A stretch of DNA of 64,000 nucleotides from Nocardioides deserti (GTDB taxonomy: Bacteria > Actinomycetota > Actinomycetes > Propionibacteriales > Nocardioidaceae), in contig NZ_JACMYC010000001.1 of the NCBI RefSeq assembly GCF_014266025.1, positions 124,001-188,000 of the forward strand. Direction: 5' to 3'. The notes under the pieces are model-generated. The model ran no database searches and was not told where the DNA came from. It worked only from the letters and a program-made list of their open reading frames with translations. Position 1 is the first letter of the stretch; the number at the start of each line of letters is the position of its first letter. The translations under genes were made by a program, and so were the position numbers. Positions 45,046 to 54,646 of this stretch are shown here, piece by piece.

Positions 45046-47748
45046 GTGACCGACGCTCCCACCTCGGCCCCGACGTCCGCGACGCCGCGCCTGCTCCTGC
45101 TCGACGGCCACTCGTTGGCCTACCGCGCCTTCTTCGCCCTGCCGGTGGAGAACTTCTCCACCACCACCGGCCAGCACACCAACGCGGTCTACGGCTTCAC
45201 CTCGATGCTCATCAACGTGCTGCGCGACGAGCAGCCGACGCACCTCGCGGTCGCCTTCGACGTGTCCCGGCAGACCTTCCGGATGGAGGAGTACGCCGAG
45301 TACAAGGCCAAGCGGGCCAAGACGCCGGGGGAGTTCAGCAGCCAGCTGCCGCTGATCGAGGAGGTGCTCGACGCGCTGCGGATCCCGTTCCTGAAGAAGG
45401 ACGGCTACGAGGCCGACGACATCATCGCCACGCTCACGACCCAGGCCCTCGCGGACGGCATGGAGGTGCTGATCCTCACCGGCGACCGCGACTCCCTGCA
45501 GCTGGTCACCGACCGGTCGACCGTGCTCTACCCGATGCGCGGCGTCTCCGACCTGGCGCGGATGACCCCCGAGGCGGTCGAGGCGAAGTACGGCGTTCCG
45601 CCGCACCGCTATCCCGAGATCGCCGCGATCGTCGGCGAGACCTCCGACAACCTGCCGGGCGTGCCGGGCGTCGGCGTCGGGTTCGCCGCGAAGTGGATCA
45701 ACACCTACGACGGCCTCGACAACGTCATCACCCACGCCGACAAGATCACCGGCAAGAAGGGCGAGGCGCTCCGCGCGCACCTGGGCGACGTGATCCGCAA
45801 CCGCCGGCTCAACGCGCTGGTGCGTGACCTCGACCTCGACCTCGCCCCCGCCGACATGGCGATCCGGCCCTGGGACCGGCAGGAGGTGCACACGCTCTTC
45901 GACGGCCTGGAGTTCCGGGTGCTGCGCGACCGGCTCTTCGAGACGCTCAGCTCCGAGGAGGAGATCGACGACTCCGGCTTCGACGTCGAGATGAGCGTCC
46001 TGGGCGCCGGCGAGCTGACCGCGTGGCTCGCCGAGCACGCCGCCGGCTCCGACCGGGTCGGCGTGCACGTCGCGGGCCGGTGGGGCGCCGGCACCGGCGA
46101 CGTCGACGCGCTCGCCCTGGCCACGGTCGAGGGCGCGGCGGCGTACGTCACCGCCGAGACGATGGACCCCGCCGACGAGGAGGCCCTGCGTGTCTGGCTC
46201 AGCGACCCGGCGCGCCCGAAGGTGCTGCACGACGCCAAGGGGCCGATCCTCGCGCTCGACGCCTGGGGGATGCCGCTCGCCGGGCTCTCCCGCGACACCG
46301 CGCTGTCGGCGTACCTCGCCCGGCCCGACCAGCGCTCCTACGACCTGGCCGACCTCACCGTGCGCTACCTCAAGCGCGAGCTGCGCACCGGTGCCGCCGA
46401 CGACGGGCAGCTCAGCCTCGACGGCCTCACCGACGAGGCCGCCGGACAGGTCGAGATGCTGCACGCGCGCGCGGTGCTGGACCTGGCCGCCGCGCTGGAC
46501 GAGGAGCTCGCCGACCGTGGCGGCACCCGCCTGCTCGAGGACATCGAGCTGCCGCTGGTGGACCTGCTGGCCACGATGGAGCGCACCGGCATCGCGGTCG
46601 ACACCGAGCACCTCGAGGAGCTCGAGCGGCACTTCGCCGGCGAGGTGAAGCTCGCGGCCGAGGACGCCTTCGCGGTGATCGGCAAGGAGATCAACCTCGG
46701 CTCGCCCAAGCAGCTGCAGGTGGTGCTCTTCGACGAGCTGGACATGCCGAAGACCAAGCGCACCAAGACCGGCTACACGACCGACGCGGACGCGCTGCAG
46801 GCGCTCTACGTCAAGACCGAGCACCCGTTCCTGCTGCACCTGCTGCGGCACCGCGACGTCGCGCGGCTGCGGCAGACGATCGAGGGGCTGCTGAAGACGG
46901 TGGCGCCCGACGGGCGGATCCACACGACGTTCAACCAGACCATCGCCGCCACCGGTCGGCTCTCCAGCACCGACCCGAACCTGCAGAACATCCCCATCCG
47001 CACCGAGGAGGGCCGGCGGATCCGCGAGGCGTTCGTGGTCGGCCCCGGCCACGAGTCGCTGATGACGGCCGACTACAGCCAGATCGAGATGCGGATCATG
47101 GCCCACCTCTCCGAGGACGAGCTCCTGATCGAGGCGTTCCGCTCGGGCCACGACTTCCACTCCGTCACGGCCGCGCGGGTCTTCGACGTGCCGGCCGAGG
47201 AGGTCGGCCCGGAGCAGCGGGCGAAGATCAAGGCGATGAACTACGGCCTGGCCTACGGGCTCTCGGCCTACGGCCTGGGCCAGCAGCTGGCCATCGAGCC
47301 GTCCGAGGCGCGGGTGCTGATGGATGAGTACTTCGAGACCTTCGGCGGCATCCGCGACTACCTCGGCGGGGTGGTCGACGAGGCCCGACGCACCGGCTAC
47401 ACCGAGACGATCTACGGCCGTCGCCGCTACCTGCCGGACCTCACCAGCGACAACCGTCAGCGCCGGGAGATGGCGGAGCGGATGGCGCTCAACGCCCCGA
47501 TCCAGGGCTCGGCCGCGGACCTGATCAAGATCGCCATGCTCAACGTCGACCGGGCGGTGTGCGAGGCCGGGCTGCGCTCGCGGATGCTGCTCCAGGTCCA
47601 CGACGAGCTCGTGCTCGAGGTCGCCGAGGGGGAGCGGGAGGCGCTCGAGGAGCTCGTACGCCGGGAGATGGCCGGCGCCGCCCAGCTCGCCGTGCCGCTC
47701 GACGTGTCGGTGGGCACCGGCCGCAGCTGGCACGAGGCCGCCCACTGA
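45046..47748 (+). CDS. polA: DNA polymerase I
   Basis: A 900-residue enzyme for Okazaki-fragment and repair synthesis. The 5'-nuclease domain (about 1-300) has LLLDGHSLAYRAFFAL, KDGYEADDIIATLT and GDRDSLQLV. The middle region (about 320-500) has the 3'-exonuclease fold but lacks the acidic metal ligands (no DxE at HVAGRWG), so proofreading is probably absent, as in other actinobacteria. The polymerase domain has motif A ADYSQIEMRIMAHLS, motif B around KAMNYGLAYGLSAYGLG and motif C QVHDELVLEV. The frame is complete. GTG at 45046 fits the leaderless box TAGAGT. Confidence 0.97.
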   Translation: MTDAPTSAPTSATPRLLLLDGHSLAYRAFFALPVENFSTTTGQHTNAVYGFTSMLINVLRDEQPTHLAVAFDVSRQTFRMEEYAEYKAKRAKTPGEFSSQLPLIEEVLDALRIPFLKKDGYEADDIIATLTTQALADGMEVLILTGDRDSLQLVTDRSTVLYPMRGVSDLARMTPEAVEAKYGVPPHRYPEIAAIVGETSDNLPGVPGVGVGFAAKWINTYDGLDNVITHADKITGKKGEALRAHLGDVIRNRRLNALVRDLDLDLAPADMAIRPWDRQEVHTLFDGLEFRVLRDRLFETLSSEEEIDDSGFDVEMSVLGAGELTAWLAEHAAGSDRVGVHVAGRWGAGTGDVDALALATVEGAAAYVTAETMDPADEEALRVWLSDPARPKVLHDAKGPILALDAWGMPLAGLSRDTALSAYLARPDQRSYDLADLTVRYLKRELRTGAADDGQLSLDGLTDEAAGQVEMLHARAVLDLAAALDEELADRGGTRLLEDIELPLVDLLATMERTGIAVDTEHLEELERHFAGEVKLAAEDAFAVIGKEINLGSPKQLQVVLFDELDMPKTKRTKTGYTTDADALQALYVKTEHPFLLHLLRHRDVARLRQTIEGLLKTVAPDGRIHTTFNQTIAATGRLSSTDPNLQNIPIRTEEGRRIREAFVVGPGHESLMTADYSQIEMRIMAHLSEDELLIEAFRSGHDFHSVTAARVFDVPAEEVGPEQRAKIKAMNYGLAYGLSAYGLGQQLAIEPSEARVLMDEYFETFGGIRDYLGGVVDEARRTGYTETIYGRRRYLPDLTSDNRQRREMAERMALNAPIQGSAADLIKIAMLNVDRAVCEAGLRSRMLLQVHDELVLEVAEGEREALEELVRREMAGAAQLAVPLDVSVGTGRSWHEAAH

Positions 47749-47815
47749 TCAGTCACTGACGTCCCGGAAGAAACCACCCATCCGGGCGGGCGACCGGCTC
47801 CGAACCCCGTCCGGT

Positions 47816-47851
47816 GTCCGCGACGCGACTCGCGGGGAGTCGCGCGCGGAC
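47816..47851 (+). terminator. Terminator behind polA
   Basis: GTCCGCG-A-CGCGACT (47816-47830) pairs with AGTCGCGCGCGGAC (47838-47851) as 7+7 bp with one bulged A and a 7-base loop. It lies 67 bases after polA and 88 before the LOV gene. Confidence 0.7.
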
Positions 47852-47939
47852 GCCACCTGCACGGCGGCCGACAGTCGGTCCGGCAGGTCGAGCCAGGCAG
47901 GTCGAGCAAGCACGGCGACCCCGGGAGGGTGGTCCACGG

Positions 47940-50042
47940 ATGAGCAGTGCCGAGACGGCGTCGGAGCTGCACGCGGTCATCGGCGAGGCACCGGCCGCGG
48001 TGCTCGTCGTCGACCTCGGAGCGGGCGCGGTGGTGCACGCCAACGACGTCGCCCAGCAGCTCGCACCGGGCGTCGCGCTGCCGGTGCCGCTGGAGCGGTG
48101 GTCGGTCGCCGCCCAGCTGCGGGACGCCGCCGGTCAGGAGCTGTCGGACTCGGCGCACCCGCTGAGCAGGCTGCTGCGTGCCGAGGCGGTGCCGGGCCAG
48201 CGGGTCTCCGCGCAGCGCACCAGCGGGATGGGCGCGTCGCGCGAGCCGCTGTGGATGATCGGCCTGCCGATGTCCGGGGCGCCGATGCTCGACGACCACG
48301 CGCTCGTCGTCTTCCTCGCGGTCCGCGAGCGTCACGCAGCCGCCGCGGTCGAGGCCTTCGCCGACCAGGAGGCCAGGGTGCGCGACCGGGCCGTGCTGGC
48401 GACCGGCCTGTCGTTCACGGTGGCCGACGCCCGGCAGCCCGACATGCCGCTCATCTGGGTCAACCCGGCTTTCAGCGTCACCTCCGGCTACTCCTTCGAG
48501 GAGGCCGTCGGCCACAACTGCCGCTTCCTCCAGGGGCCCGGGACCGACCGCGCCGAGGTCGGGCGCGTGCGGGACGCCCTGCGGGCGGGCGAGCCGGTCA
48601 CCGCGACGCTGCTGAACTACCGCAAGGACGGGCTCGCCTTCTGGAACCAGGTGACGATGTCGCCGATCCTCGACGAGGCCGGCGAGCTGTCCCACTACGT
48701 CGGTGTGCAGAGCGACGTCAGCGGCCGGATCGAGGCCGACCGGCAGCGCGACGCCGCCGAGGGCAGGCTCCGGCTGATGGCCGAGGCCAGCCAGCAGCTG
48801 AGCGGCGAGCTGGACATCGACGAGGCGCGTGCCCGGTTGCTCCAGCTGCTGGTGCCGGCGCTGGCGGACATGGCCGTCTTCCTCCACACCGACGAGCAGG
48901 GCACGGTCACCGAGCACCGCGTCGCCCACCGGGACCCGGCCGCGGTGCCGGTGCTCGAGGCGCTCGCCGAGCGGCTGACCGGCGAGCTCCCGCCCGGCGG
49001 GCTGGTGCGCACGGTCCTCGACGGACGGTCGCACCGGTTGCTCGACGGCAGCCACGCGGCGTACGTCGGCGACGCCGTGCTCGATCAGGACGCCACCGAC
49101 CTCCTCGCCATCGGCTCCACGCTGGTGGTGGCGCTCCCGGGCCGCCTCGGCGTGCGCGACGTGGTCGTGCTGAGCCGGGTCCGGGGCGGCTCGTTCACCG
49201 ATGCCGACGTGGACGTCGCCGTGGACCTCGGTCGGCGGGCAGGGCTCATCCTCGACAACCTGCGGCTCTACGCCTCCCAGACGCTCATCGCCCAGACGCT
49301 GCAGCGCAGCCTGCTGCCGCGGCTGCCCGACCTCGACGGCGTCCGGGTCGAGGCGCGGTACCTGGCCGGCGCGGACGGGGCCGAGGTCGGCGGCGACTTC
49401 TACGAGGTGCTGGAGCTGCCCGCGGGCGCTGCGGACGGTGCGGGCGGCTCCGAGGACGGACGCCGACCGTTCGGGTTGGCCGTCGGCGACGTGACCGGGC
49501 ACGACGTGTACGCCGCCGCGGCGATGGGCCAGCTCAAGGGCATCCTCCGGGCGACCGCCACGTCGCAGGGGCTGAGACCGGCGGCGGTCCTGGAGCAGGT
49601 CGACCTGCTGCTCCCGGCGCTCAACGTCGTCTCACCCATGGCAACCATGCTCTTCGCCCATGTCGAGCCGCTGCCCGGGGGACGCTGGCGGCTGACGTTC
49701 TCGAGCGCCGGCCACCCACCGCTGCTGCTGCGGCACCCCGACGGCCGCGTCGAGGTCGTCGACCCGGGGGAGGCCCGTGGGACGATCCTCGGCTTCGGCA
49801 CGGCCGACCGCGGGGAGACCAGCCGCGTCCTCGAGCCGGGCACGACGCTGGTCGCCTACACCGACGGGCTGGTCGAGCGTCGCGGCGAACCGCTCGACGT
49901 CGGCCTCGAGCGCCTGCGCCGGGCCGTCGCGGCCGGCGACGCCGTGCACGCCGACCACCTCGTCGACACGCTCGTCGAGCCGTCCGCCGGCGACAGCGGC
50001 ACCGACGACGTCGTGGTCGTCGCCATCCACCTCCTGCCCTGA
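47940..50042 (+). CDS. Blue-light receptor phosphatase: PAS-LOV-GAF-PP2C (SpoIIE type)
   Basis: A 700-residue signalling protein. About 1-130 look PAS-like. About 155-265 are a LOV domain with the flavin-binding signature GHNCRFLQGPGTDRAEVGRV; C194 is the photo-adduct cysteine, and NYRKDGLAFWNQVTMSPI completes the core. About 275-430 resemble a GAF domain. About 450-700 are a PP2C/SpoIIE phosphatase (GAEVGGDFYEV, VGDVTGHDVYAAAAMGQLK, FSSAGHPPLLL, YTDGLVERR, GTDDVVVVAIHLL) with metal-binding Asp residues. It should dephosphorylate an anti-sigma antagonist in response to blue light; no such partner is adjacent. ATG at 47940 has GGGAGGG upstream. Cytosolic. Confidence 0.92.
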   Translation: MSSAETASELHAVIGEAPAAVLVVDLGAGAVVHANDVAQQLAPGVALPVPLERWSVAAQLRDAAGQELSDSAHPLSRLLRAEAVPGQRVSAQRTSGMGASREPLWMIGLPMSGAPMLDDHALVVFLAVRERHAAAAVEAFADQEARVRDRAVLATGLSFTVADARQPDMPLIWVNPAFSVTSGYSFEEAVGHNCRFLQGPGTDRAEVGRVRDALRAGEPVTATLLNYRKDGLAFWNQVTMSPILDEAGELSHYVGVQSDVSGRIEADRQRDAAEGRLRLMAEASQQLSGELDIDEARARLLQLLVPALADMAVFLHTDEQGTVTEHRVAHRDPAAVPVLEALAERLTGELPPGGLVRTVLDGRSHRLLDGSHAAYVGDAVLDQDATDLLAIGSTLVVALPGRLGVRDVVVLSRVRGGSFTDADVDVAVDLGRRAGLILDNLRLYASQTLIAQTLQRSLLPRLPDLDGVRVEARYLAGADGAEVGGDFYEVLELPAGAADGAGGSEDGRRPFGLAVGDVTGHDVYAAAAMGQLKGILRATATSQGLRPAAVLEQVDLLLPALNVVSPMATMLFAHVEPLPGGRWRLTFSSAGHPPLLLRHPDGRVEVVDPGEARGTILGFGTADRGETSRVLEPGTTLVAYTDGLVERRGEPLDVGLERLRRAVAAGDAVHADHLVDTLVEPSAGDSGTDDVVVVAIHLLP

Positions 50043-50094
50043 CCGCCCCCGCTGGTCGAGCAGCGGAGGCCGGCCGACAGGGCGGCGACCGCGG

Positions 50095-51357
50095 TCACCG
50101 GGTCTCGTCGACGCTCTCCGGGGCTCGCTCCTCGACCGGCGGAGCGGCGGGGCGGCCGAAGATCGCGACCGCGATGAGGACGGTGAAGAGGGCGGCGTCG
50201 AGGCCGAGGACCAGGCTGACGAGCGCCTCGACGGAGTGGACGAACGGGGCGCTGCACAGCAGCGCGACCAGGGTCGCCCAGATCGCGAGGATCGCGCGCC
50301 ACTGCTGCCGGGCCAGGGCGGAGTAGAGGAGCAGCTGGACCATCGAGAGCAGGGTGCCGACGAGGGCGAAGAGCCAGAGCAGGTCCTTGACCTCCTCGAA
50401 GTCCTCGCCGCCGACGAAGACCAGCGCGAGGTCGGGGAGGAGCAGGGTGCCGCCCATGCCACACAGCCCGAGGGCAAGCGCGACGACGAGCGCCTTGACC
50501 AGCGTGCTGCTGTCGGCGCCGCGGGTGGCCATCGAGGGGAAGGCGATGACCGCGACGAACTGCGGCAGGAAGAGGATCGCCTTGACCAGGATCAGCCCGC
50601 CCGCGTAGAGGCCGGCGGTGTGGTCGTCGAGGACCGCGCGGGCGAGCAGGATGTCGGCGTTGGAGAGCGCGAAGAACGCGAGCAGGGCCTGGCTGCTGCC
50701 GGCCACCTCGCGGATCAGCTCGCCCGCGGAGACCTGGGTGGCGGTGGTGGTGCTCCGGGGACGGCGCAGGGCGACGTACCCGATCACGACCGGCAGCCAG
50801 GCGCCGATCGCGACGCCGAGGACGGCGGCGAACTCCGTGCGCCAGACGAGCAGGAAGCCGACACCCGCCGCGACCCGGCCGACGCCCTGGGCGAGGTAGA
50901 CCAGCGAGAGCGGCGCCCACCGTCGCTCGCCCTGGAGCACGCCGGCCTGGCCGCCCATGATGGTGAGCGGGGCCGCGGTGAGGGCGACCAGCGCGGCGGT
51001 CGGGAGGCTCTCGAGGCGCAGCACGGCGTTCATCACCGGCGCGAGGGCGAGCAGGACGAGCGCGAGGACGAGGGCGCTGCGGTAGGACACGCCCAGCACG
51101 ACCCGCTCGACCGCGACGACGGACTCCGGCGAGGCCGAGATCCGGCGGGCGCCGGTGGCCTGCAGGCCGAGGGAGAGCACGTTGACGACGAGCAGCACGC
51201 CCATGATCGCCGAGAACGCGCCGAAGTCGCTGGGGCCGACGAGGTGGGCGACCAGCACGGTGTAGCCGTAGGTCGCGACGTTCATGACGGCCATGGCGAC
51301 CGCGAGCGCGGCGCCGCTCCTCAGCAGCGCGCGGAAGCCGCCGGCGGTCTCGGACAC
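50095..51357 (-). CDS. Polysaccharide flippase-like membrane protein (Wzx/MOP superfamily)
   Basis: A 420-residue protein with about 12-14 helices. LRSGAALAVAMAVMNVATYG and HLVGPSDFGAFSAIMGVLLV are typical openings of polysaccharide biosynthesis (RfbX/Wzx) proteins, and SNADILLARAVLDDHTAGLY is the conserved cytosolic-loop motif. It should flip lipid-linked glycans across the membrane. The C-terminal tail is acidic (EERAPESVDETR). GTG at 51357 lies 57 bases from the divergent GT-C gene. Convergent with the LOV phosphatase. Confidence 0.85.
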   Translation of the reverse strand: MSETAGGFRALLRSGAALAVAMAVMNVATYGYTVLVAHLVGPSDFGAFSAIMGVLLVVNVLSLGLQATGARRISASPESVVAVERVVLGVSYRSALVLALVLLALAPVMNAVLRLESLPTAALVALTAAPLTIMGGQAGVLQGERRWAPLSLVYLAQGVGRVAAGVGFLLVWRTEFAAVLGVAIGAWLPVVIGYVALRRPRSTTTATQVSAGELIREVAGSSQALLAFFALSNADILLARAVLDDHTAGLYAGGLILVKAILFLPQFVAVIAFPSMATRGADSSTLVKALVVALALGLCGMGGTLLLPDLALVFVGGEDFEEVKDLLWLFALVGTLLSMVQLLLYSALARQQWRAILAIWATLVALLCSAPFVHSVEALVSLVLGLDAALFTVLIAVAIFGRPAAPPVEERAPESVDETR

Positions 51358-51414
51358 GCGGGGCAGCCTAAGGGGCGGCCCGCCGCGCCCGACGCGGGAT
51401 GGTTGGATCGCCGC

Positions 51415-53112
51415 GTGTCCGACTGGCGTGCGTGGGTGCCGCGTGCGTGGTCCCTCGCCCTGGCGCTGCTGCTGCTCGGTCCCGCCCTCGGTCCGGGGTT
51501 CCTGCTGACCTACGACATGGTCTGGGTGCCGGACCTCGCCGTGCGACCCGACGTGTGGGGCGTCGGCTCCGGCCTGCCGCGCGCGGTGCCCTCCGACGCG
51601 GTCGTGGCGGTCCTCGACGAGGTCGTGCCCGGCGCGCTGCTGCAGAAGGTCGTGCTGCTCGCCGCCCTCGTCGGCGGCGGCCTCGGTGCGCGGCGCCTGG
51701 TGCCGGGGGAGTCGCTCGCCTCCCAGCTGGTGGCGGTGTCGGTCTACCAGTGGAACCCCTACGTCACCGAGCGTCTGCTGCTGGGGCACTGGCCCGTGCT
51801 GGTGGGGTACGCCGTCCTCCCGTGGGTGCTGCTCGCGGGTCGCCGCTGGCGGGAGACCGGCACGCTGCCCGCGTCCCTGCTGGTGCTCGCGCCGCTCGGC
51901 TGCCTGAGCGTGAGCGCCGGTCTCGCGACGGCAGTGGCGGTGCTCGCGGCCGCGGCCGGCGGCCGGCGCACCCTCCCCGCGCTCGGGATCGTGCTCGTGG
52001 CGAACCTCCCGTGGCTGGTCACCGGCGCGCTGCACGCGGCGGACGCGCGGACCGACGCCGCCGGGGCGGAGCTCTTCGCGCTGGGACCCGACGGCGCCCT
52101 CCCGCCCCCACTCGCCGCGCTGGTGCTCGGCGGGGTCTGGAACGGCGAGGTCGTCCTGCCCTCCCGCGACGGCGTGCTGGCCTGGCTCGGGCTGCTGCTC
52201 CTCGTCGCGCTCGCCGCGGTCGGGACGCGGACCTGGCTGCGCGCCACGCCCCGCCGCGACGCGGTCGCGCTCCTCGTCTGCTGGACGGTCGGCCTCTCGC
52301 TCGCCCTGCTCACCTGGGCGGCCCCGGGCGCGGTCGGCTGGCTGGCCGAGAACGTCCCGGGCGTCGGCGTCGTCCGCGACGGCTCCCGCCTGCTCGTGCT
52401 GTGCGCCCCGCTCGTCGCGGTGCTCGCCGGCTGCGGCGCGGCCGCCCTGCTCCGCCGCGTCCGTGACCTCGGCCCCCGCCTGGTGCTCGCCGGCGCGCTC
52501 GTGGTCTCGCCGGTCACGCTCCTGCCCGACGCGGCGCTCGGCCTCTCCGGCCGCCTCGACCCCACCACCTACCCGGCGTCGTACGCCGCGGCGCGCGACG
52601 CCGTGGACGACGCGGGGCCGGGCGACGTGCTCGCGCTGCCGCTGTCCAGCTACCGCCAGCCGTCGTGGAACCACGACCGCAAGGTGCTCGACCCGCTCCC
52701 GCGGCACCTGCCGCGGGACGTGGTCGCCAGCGACGAGCTGGTGGTCTCCGACGTGACGGTCGCGGGGGAGGACCCCCGCGTGCGCGAGGCGGCCGCGGCG
52801 CTCGACGCGGGCACGCTGGTGGAGCGCGCCGCGCGGCTGGCCGACCTCGGCATCGGCGTCATCGCGGTCGACCGGCTCGCGCCCGGCCCATCGCTGTCCA
52901 TCGAGGGCCGGGTGCTGCTCGACAGCGAGGAGCTGCTCGTGGTGGAGCTCGACGGAGCGCGCGAGCGTCCGGTCCCGACGTCATGGGTGGTGGCGACGGC
53001 CGTCGCGTGGGCGCTGTGGGCTGCGTCGTCCTTCGCGGCGATCGGGCTCGCGGTGACGCGCCGGCGAAGGGGTCGCGGGACGCCGGATGGGCGGTCCCCT
53101 CGGCCGACGTGA
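51415..53112 (+). CDS. Polytopic membrane protein, probable GT-C-type glycosyltransferase
   Basis: A 565-residue protein with about 11-12 helices. LTYDMVWVPDLAV carries the DxV-type acidic loop seen after the first helix of GT-C enzymes, and YQWNPYVTERLLLGHWPVLV recalls the membrane core of actinobacterial arabino/mannosyltransferase relatives. About 370-510 form an extracellular region (VLALPLSSYRQPSWNHDRK), and a last helix lies at 535-555. The sugar and acceptor are unknown. GTG at 51415 was chosen because the hydrophobic segment starts 12 residues later. It probably works with the flippase and the AftD-like protein. Confidence 0.7.
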   Translation: MSDWRAWVPRAWSLALALLLLGPALGPGFLLTYDMVWVPDLAVRPDVWGVGSGLPRAVPSDAVVAVLDEVVPGALLQKVVLLAALVGGGLGARRLVPGESLASQLVAVSVYQWNPYVTERLLLGHWPVLVGYAVLPWVLLAGRRWRETGTLPASLLVLAPLGCLSVSAGLATAVAVLAAAAGGRRTLPALGIVLVANLPWLVTGALHAADARTDAAGAELFALGPDGALPPPLAALVLGGVWNGEVVLPSRDGVLAWLGLLLLVALAAVGTRTWLRATPRRDAVALLVCWTVGLSLALLTWAAPGAVGWLAENVPGVGVVRDGSRLLVLCAPLVAVLAGCGAAALLRRVRDLGPRLVLAGALVVSPVTLLPDAALGLSGRLDPTTYPASYAAARDAVDDAGPGDVLALPLSSYRQPSWNHDRKVLDPLPRHLPRDVVASDELVVSDVTVAGEDPRVREAAAALDAGTLVERAARLADLGIGVIAVDRLAPGPSLSIEGRVLLDSEELLVVELDGARERPVPTSWVVATAVAWALWAASSFAAIGLAVTRRRRGRGTPDGRSPRPT

Positions 53113-53152
53113 CGGAACTCTCCGAAATGCGGCGCGCGGGGTTTCCCGCTGT

Positions 53153-53158
53153 TACGGT
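53153..53158 (+). promoter_or_regulatory. -10 candidate for the DUF2613-like gene
   Basis: TACGGT in GTTACGGTTC lies 29 bases before the GTG. A closely similar GTTACGTTC precedes the DUF3068 gene at 62616-62624. Confidence 0.4.
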
Positions 53159-53187
53159 TCTGGCCGAACCTAGGGAGGGGTTTTCAC

Positions 53188-53343
53188 GTGGGAAGCATCC
53201 TGAGCACCTTCGGCAGCCTGGCCATCGGCGGCATCGTCGCGTCGGCCACGATCGTCGGTGTCGTGTCGTCGCAGACGAGCTCGAGTGGCGAGTCGCCGGC
53301 GAACGTCAACCAGCCGGTCATCCAGTACGGCACCGAGGGCTGA
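53188..53343 (+). CDS. DUF2613-like membrane microprotein
   Basis: A 51-residue protein: one helix at about residues 8-27 (FGSLAIGGIVASATIVGVVS) and a polar tail with SPANVNQPVIQYG. The family is small, actinobacterial and without known function. The GTG at 53188 has GGGAGGGG at ideal spacing, and the TGA at 53341 is clear. It lies between the GT-C gene and a convergent glycosyltransferase, inside the polysaccharide region, which suggests an accessory role. Confidence 0.8.
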   Translation: MGSILSTFGSLAIGGIVASATIVGVVSSQTSSSGESPANVNQPVIQYGTEG

Positions 53344-53376
53344 CCACAGCCCCTCAGATCCCGGCTGCGGAGCTCC

Positions 53377-54639
53377 TCAGCCGCGCTTGCGTCCCGGTCC
53401 CCGGCGGCGTCGGCGCGGGGCGAGCACCTCGTCGGGATCTTCTGGGTCCTGGCTGTCGACGGGCGTGCCCTCGAGCGCGGCCAGGACCACCAGCGCGAAC
53501 GAGTGCTGGGCGTGCTGCCACGTGTAGGCGTGGCTCATCTCGCGCGCGCCCTTCCCGAGCCGCTCGCGCTCCTCGCGGTCGCGCAGCAGCAGCCCGATCG
53601 CCGCGGTGAGCTCCTCGGGCGCGTCCACGAGCAGTCCCGACCGGTGGTCGGCGACCGACTCCTGGGTGCCCCCGGCCGAGCGGTAGGCCACGGTCGGCGT
53701 GGCGTGCATGCCGGCCTCGCCGATGACGAGCCCCCAACCCTCCTTCAGCGACGGCAGGACCAGAAGCCAGGCCCGCTCGTAGACCTCGTGCTTGCGCGCC
53801 TCGTCGACATGGCCCTCGAAGACCACGGTGTCGCCGGCCCCGTGGGAGCGGGCGTACTCCTGGAGCTGCGCCTCCCACCAGCCGCCGCCGACCACGTGCA
53901 GGCGCAGGTCGGGGTGCTCGGCGCGCAGCGTGAGCGCCGCGTCGATGGCGTGCTCGACCTGCTTGTGCGGCACCAGCCGGCCGACGACGGCGATCGTCGG
54001 CGTGGGCGCCTTGCCCGGGTCGACGGGCACGACCGGGTCGGTGCCGTTGTGGACGACGGCGACCCGCGGACCGCGCACGCCCAGCTCGCGCAGCTCCGAC
54101 CGCGTGGCGCGGGAGACGGCGACGTACTGGTTGCGGCGGTAGAGCCACGGCGCCAGCCGTCGCTCGATCCACCACCCGACGCGCGCGGTGAGGCCGCTGT
54201 AGACGACCGGCCACTGCTCGCGGTGGACGTGGTGGACGAGCACGACGACCGGCTTGCGGGTGACCAGCCGGCTGAAGAACGGCAGCCCGTTCTGCACGTC
54301 GACGACGAGGTCCACCTCGCCCTGGCCGCCGCCGGCCAGCTCGCCGGAAGCCAGCGCCCGCATGCCCGCGGGGTAGACCGAGAGCTTCGAGCCGCGGCGC
54401 ACGAACCGGATCCCGTCGACGACCTCCTCCGGTGGCGCGGCCGCGTGCGCGGCGCAGAAGATTGTGACCCGGCAGCCGCGGGCGACGAGCCCTGCGGCCA
54501 TCTTCTCCAGGTAGCGCTCCGCGCCGCCGCCCTCCGGGTTGCGCGTGTCGCGCCAGCTCAGGAAGGCGACGTGCTTGCCGCGCAACGGCTCGAGGGTGTC
54601 CACCGCTCCGTCGGCCGCCTCGTCGCCCAGATCTCCCAC
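53377..54639 (-). CDS. Glycosyltransferase family 4
   Basis: A 420-residue GT-B enzyme. N-domain: LSWRDTRNPEGGGAERYLEK (donor-site Gly loop). C-domain: PTIAVVGRLVPHKQVEHAID, then PSLKEGWGLVIGEAGMHATP with the E-x7-E motif that binds the nucleotide sugar. The C-terminus ends in a basic Arg/Lys tail, which may touch the membrane. Retaining mechanism by family; sugar unknown. GTG at 54639 follows TACCTT by 7 bases, a leaderless pattern on the minus strand. Its -10 is 8 bases from the -10 of the divergent methyltransferase. Confidence 0.9.
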   Translation of the reverse strand: MGDLGDEAADGAVDTLEPLRGKHVAFLSWRDTRNPEGGGAERYLEKMAAGLVARGCRVTIFCAAHAAAPPEEVVDGIRFVRRGSKLSVYPAGMRALASGELAGGGQGEVDLVVDVQNGLPFFSRLVTRKPVVVLVHHVHREQWPVVYSGLTARVGWWIERRLAPWLYRRNQYVAVSRATRSELRELGVRGPRVAVVHNGTDPVVPVDPGKAPTPTIAVVGRLVPHKQVEHAIDAALTLRAEHPDLRLHVVGGGWWEAQLQEYARSHGAGDTVVFEGHVDEARKHEVYERAWLLVLPSLKEGWGLVIGEAGMHATPTVAYRSAGGTQESVADHRSGLLVDAPEELTAAIGLLLRDREERERLGKGAREMSHAYTWQHAQHSFALVVLAALEGTPVDSQDPEDPDEVLAPRRRRRGPGRKRG

Positions 54640-54646
54640 CCGCGCG

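Noticed and set aside
50095..52707. An 870-residue minus-strand frame extending the flippase upstream
   Set aside because: The extra 450 residues are antisense to the GT-C gene and lack domain features; the flippase begins at 51357.
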